The notes below the pieces were generated by a model, which worked only from the letters and a program-made list of their open reading frames with translations, searched no databases and was not told the DNA's origin. From positions 5,084,001 to 5,148,000 of the forward strand of contig OZ244969.1 in NCBI GenBank assembly GCA_965222725.1: 64,000 nt of DNA. Direction: 5' to 3'. Position numbers and translations under genes: made by a program. Positions 61,187-64,000 of the stretch are shown here, one piece after another; positions within the stretch are counted from its first letter, which is position 1, and every line of letters begins with the position of its first letter. Source of the DNA: GCA-2748575 sp965222725. Lineage in GTDB: Bacteria; Pseudomonadota; Gammaproteobacteria; Pseudomonadales; Ketobacteraceae.

Positions 61187-61294
61187 TTTTGCAGTCACTG
61201 GCGCCAGCGGTTAATGCCGGGCGTCAGCTGTTAATTTCTGATATAGAAAAGCACAGACTGTTAATTAAAGGTTACGACTTATACGGGGCGTCGC

Positions 61295-61325
61295 TTGTCT
61301 GACAACGGCCAAGGTGTGGTAGAAT
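61295..61325 (+). promoter_or_regulatory. Candidate rsx promoter
   Basis: An extended -10 (TGGTAGAAT, with TAGAAT at 61320-61325) lies 19 bases after TTGTCT (61295-61300) in the 281-base gap before rsxA. The extended TG would offset the weak -35. No terminator is clear after metG, so read-through may also reach the rsx genes. Confidence 0.45.
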
Positions 61326-61467
61326 GCGGGCCCGATTGAATGAGACCAACCGGTTCTGAACCCTTTCCCCTTAACAGGCAAAGGGTTATTGGCCGCCCTC
61401 AGGGCGAGAATCAATTAAGCGACTAAGCGCCGGTGACTATTTATAAGACCCAGTTAGGACCCAGTGA

Positions 61468-62052
61468 ATGCCTGAATTTTTGATCATCCTGATCAGTACC
61501 ATTCTGGTAAACAATTTTGTACTGGTGCAGTTTCTTGGTTTGTGTCCTTTTATGGGCGTATCCAACAAGCTGGAAACGGCCATGGGCATGTCACTGGCCA
61601 CCACCTTTGTGTTGACCCTGTCCTCGGTGCTCAGTTACCTCACCTTTAATTACATTCTGGAACCCCTGGGCGTTGAATACCTGCGCACCATTTCCTTTAT
61701 TCTGGTGATTGCCGTTACCGTGCAGTTCACCGAAATGGTGGTGAAAAAAACCAGCCCCTTACTGTATCGGGTATTGGGTATTTTCCTGCCGCTCATTACC
61801 AGTAACTGTGCCGTGCTGGGCGTGGCGTTGCTCACGGTTAAAAAAGGCATCGACAGTTTTCTGGATGCCCTGCTCTACGGCTTTGGCGCAGCGGTGGGTT
61901 TTTCCCTGGTATTGATTCTGTTCGCCGCCATGCGGGAACGCATTGCCGTGGCGGATGTTCCCACGCCTTTTAAAGGCGCCTCCATTGGTATGATCACCGC
62001 CGGTTTGATGTCGCTGGCTTTTATGGGCTTCTCCGGCCTGATCAAGATTTAG
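61468..62052 (+). CDS. rsxA: Electron transport complex subunit RsxA (RnfA)
   Basis: A 194-residue six-helix inner-membrane subunit of the Rnf/Rsx complex. It starts MPEFLIILISTILVNNFVL, and LGLCPFMGVSNKLETA and LPLITSNCAVLGVALL carry the paired cysteines of the RnfA/RnfE family. The complex couples NADH/ferredoxin electron flow to ion movement, and in E. coli Rsx reduces SoxR. AGGA precedes the ATG; 10 bases to rsxB. Confidence 0.96.
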   Translation: MPEFLIILISTILVNNFVLVQFLGLCPFMGVSNKLETAMGMSLATTFVLTLSSVLSYLTFNYILEPLGVEYLRTISFILVIAVTVQFTEMVVKKTSPLLYRVLGIFLPLITSNCAVLGVALLTVKKGIDSFLDALLYGFGAAVGFSLVLILFAAMRERIAVADVPTPFKGASIGMITAGLMSLAFMGFSGLIKI

Positions 62053-62062
62053 GAGGAAGTTC

Positions 62063-62662
62063 ATGGCGTTTTTCTCAGACAATCTGGCAGCAATTTTAGC
62101 ACTGGTAGGACTGGCACTGGCCTTTGGCGGGCTGCTTGGCTTTGCCGCCATCAAATTTGCCGTGGACGAAGATCCCATCGTGGATCAGATCGATGCCTTG
62201 CTGCCGCAAACCCAGTGCGGTCAGTGTGGACACCCCGGCTGCCGCCCCTATGCCGAAGCGCTGGCTGAAGACACCGACGAAATCAACAAATGCGTCCCCG
62301 GCGGCGACGACACCATTCACGCCATTGCGGATTTGCTGGGGAAGGATTTTATTCCCCTGGATGCGGACGAAGGCGCTCACCATGATATTCCCGTGGTGGC
62401 CTACATCCGGGAAGACGAATGCATCGGATGCACCAAGTGTATTCAGGCCTGCCCCATGGACGCCATTCTGGGTGCCGCCAAACACATGCACACCGTGATC
62501 ATTGATGAATGCACAGGCTGTGACCTGTGTGTAGAGCCCTGCCCGGTAGACTGCATTGAGTTGCGCCCCATTGAAACCACCCAGCACAACTGGACCTGGC
62601 AAGCGCCCCACGGCATTGGCGAATCACCGGCCGACATCATACCCGTGAGGAATATCGCATGA
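62063..62662 (+). CDS. rsxB: Electron transport complex subunit RsxB (RnfB)
   Basis: A 199-residue iron-sulfur subunit with an N-terminal membrane helix (about 8-28), a TQCGQCGHPGCRPYAEAL cluster domain, and two ferredoxin [4Fe-4S] motifs (CIGCTKCIQACPMDAI and CTGCDLCVEPCPVDCI). It takes electrons toward the membrane subunits. GGAGGA precedes the ATG, and its stop overlaps the rsxC ATG (ATGA). Confidence 0.96.
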   Translation: MAFFSDNLAAILALVGLALAFGGLLGFAAIKFAVDEDPIVDQIDALLPQTQCGQCGHPGCRPYAEALAEDTDEINKCVPGGDDTIHAIADLLGKDFIPLDADEGAHHDIPVVAYIREDECIGCTKCIQACPMDAILGAAKHMHTVIIDECTGCDLCVEPCPVDCIELRPIETTQHNWTWQAPHGIGESPADIIPVRNIA

Positions 62663-64000
62663 GCCGCAGAATCTGGGATATTCCGGGCGGAGTGCATCCG
62701 GAGCAGAACAAATCCCAATCCAATCAGTCACCAATTCAGAGCGGCCCCATTCCCCCGCAGATCGTACTGCCACTGCAGCAGCACATCGGCAAACCTGCCA
62801 AACCATTGGTGGCAGTGGGCGACCTTGTTTTAAAAGGCCAGATGATTGCCGAAGCCACGGGCCCCATCAGCGTGCCGGTTCATGCCAGCACCTCCGGCAA
62901 GGTCATCGCCATTGAAGAACGCCCCGTGCAACACCCGTCACAGATTAACGGGGAATGCATTGTGATTGAGCCCGACGGCAAAGACGAGTGGATTGAGCAC
63001 CACGGCGTGCAGCATTTTAATATGCTGGAAAAGCGGGATGCTATAAATCGCATTCGCCGCGCCGGTATTGCCGGTATGGGTGGTGCAGGTTTTCCCACGG
63101 CAATAAAACTGTCGGTGGAAGACGACCACCGTATAGAGCAGCTGATTCTGAATGCGGTGGAGTGCGAACCCTACATTACTGCCGACGATGTGCTGATGCG
63201 GGAACGGGCCAAAGAAATTGTCGGCGGCCTGCAAATCATGCAATGGCTGATCAACCCGCAGGAAACCCTGATAGGGATTGAAGACAACAAGCCCGAAGCC
63301 ATCAAGGCCATGAAAACCGCCACCGAGCACACCAATATCGAAGTGGTGGTAGTGCCCACCAAATACCCTTCCGGCGGCGAAAAACAGCTCATCCAGATTC
63401 TTACCGGTAAAGAAGTGCCCAGCGGCGGCTTGCCCGCCCATATTGGTGTGGTGTGCCAGAACACCGGAACCGCCTACGCCATTTACCGGGCCATCCATTA
63501 CGGAGAGCCCTTGGTTAGCCGCGTTACTACACTCACCGGCGACACCATTGAACGCAAAGGCAACTATGAGTTGCTGCTCGGTACACCGGTGGGCGACGTG
63601 CTGGACTTTGTGGGTGCCAACACCAAAAAACTGAATCGCCTGATCATGGGTGGCCCCATGATGGGATTTGCGATTCACGACCTGCAGGTGCCGGTGGTAA
63701 AAGTCACCAACTGCCTGCTGGCACCGGCCAAAAAAGAACTGCCGGATCCCAATCTGGAGCAAGCCTGTATCCGTTGCGGCAGTTGTGAACAGGCCTGCCC
63801 TGCCTCGTTGTTACCTCAGCAGCTTTACTGGTTTTCAAAGAGCAAGGATTTTGACAAAGCGGTCAGCCATAACCTGATGGACTGCATTGAGTGTGGTGCT
63901 TGTGCTTATGTGTGCCCCAGCAATATTCCCCTGGTGCAGTATTACCGCTTTGCCAAAGGCCAGGTAAGAAGGAATGCCGAGCAAGCCGCCAAAGCCGATC
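62659..64000 (+). CDS. rsxC: Electron transport complex subunit RsxC (RnfC), cut by window end
   Basis: NADH/flavin-handling peripheral subunit of the Rsx/Rnf complex. Start MSRRIWDIPGGVHPEQNK matches RnfC. The NuoF-like core shows AGIAGMGGAGFPTAIKL and NAVECEPYITADD; two ferredoxin motifs follow (CIRCGSCEQACPASL and CIECGACAYVCPSNIPL). Only the first 447 residues are in the window; the rest, including any Ala-rich tail and rsxD onward, lies beyond. It overlaps rsxB by four bases. Confidence 0.94.
   Translation, partial: MSRRIWDIPGGVHPEQNKSQSNQSPIQSGPIPPQIVLPLQQHIGKPAKPLVAVGDLVLKGQMIAEATGPISVPVHASTSGKVIAIEERPVQHPSQINGECIVIEPDGKDEWIEHHGVQHFNMLEKRDAINRIRRAGIAGMGGAGFPTAIKLSVEDDHRIEQLILNAVECEPYITADDVLMRERAKEIVGGLQIMQWLINPQETLIGIEDNKPEAIKAMKTATEHTNIEVVVVPTKYPSGGEKQLIQILTGKEVPSGGLPAHIGVVCQNTGTAYAIYRAIHYGEPLVSRVTTLTGDTIERKGNYELLLGTPVGDVLDFVGANTKKLNRLIMGGPMMGFAIHDLQVPVVKVTNCLLAPAKKELPDPNLEQACIRCGSCEQACPASLLPQQLYWFSKSKDFDKAVSHNLMDCIECGACAYVCPSNIPLVQYYRFAKGQVRRNAEQAAKAD

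Noticed and set aside
1..64000. CRISPR arrays, insertion sequences or prophage remnants
   Set aside because: No regularly spaced direct repeats, transposase motifs, terminal inverted repeats or phage structural genes were seen anywhere in the window.

Overview
The window is a gene-dense stretch of a bacterial chromosome. Gene families and gene order (aspS-yebC-ruvCAB-ybgC-tolQRAB-pal-cpoB-queE-queC-tRNA-Lys-nadA; hda / CDP-alcohol phosphatidyltransferase / DUF2066 facing purM-purN-DUF3108; dcd, mrp and metG followed by rsxABC) are typical of Gammaproteobacteria of the Pseudomonas / Marinobacter / Alcanivorax-like group. The genus is not determined. I see no insertion sequence, integrase, phage gene, CRISPR array, rRNA or replication origin.

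Layout. 1-3.1 kb: a TusA-like protein, a BepA-type M48 protease and nadA. 3.3-15.5 kb: a long minus-strand block with tRNA-Lys, the queuosine genes queC/queE, the Tol-Pal envelope complex, the RuvABC resolvasome, yebC and aspS. 15.8-22.2 kb: an HPt/HD-GYP protein, a lysine/alanine-tailed HU-like protein, proS, a lytic transglycosylase, and a three-gene minus-strand module (CheY-like receiver, CheC-like phosphatase, PAS-GGDEF cyclase). 22.4-26.9 kb: class I fumarase, an epoxide-hydrolase-like enzyme and a PilZ-like protein of unknown role. 26.9-35.2 kb: nine plus-strand genes, arsC-like, wrbA, DUF2069, then a RDD / SpoIIM / DUF4129 / DUF4350 / MoxR / DUF58 membrane module. 35.4-37.4 kb: tRNA-Pro and a 7TMR-DISM diguanylate cyclase.

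37.4-46.9 kb is the most distinctive metabolic section. gap, an unknown HEPN-like gene and a PfkB-family kinase lie on the minus strand, back to back with glk and a complete NAD-linked [NiFe] hydrogenase operon (hoxF, hoxU, hoxY, hoxH, hoxW). glk and hoxF are only 11 bases apart. The tight packing suggests that sugar oxidation and H2/NAD(H) balancing are coordinated; that is an inference. No hyp maturation genes are in the window. An AraC-type regulator and a large hybrid histidine kinase follow.

50.7-64 kb is housekeeping: slyX, hda, a CDP-alcohol phosphatidyltransferase, DUF2066, purM, purN, DUF3108, corA-like, dcd, mrp, metG, and rsxA, rsxB and the start of rsxC, which is cut by the window end.

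The best candidates for poorly described biology are the MoxR membrane module (28.3-35.2 kb), the receiver/CheC/GGDEF module, the unknown HEPN-like gene between gap and the sugar kinase, and palindromes found inside two promoter spacers. Several genes probably start at TTG or GTG; where I moved a start from the longest reading frame, the reason is given.
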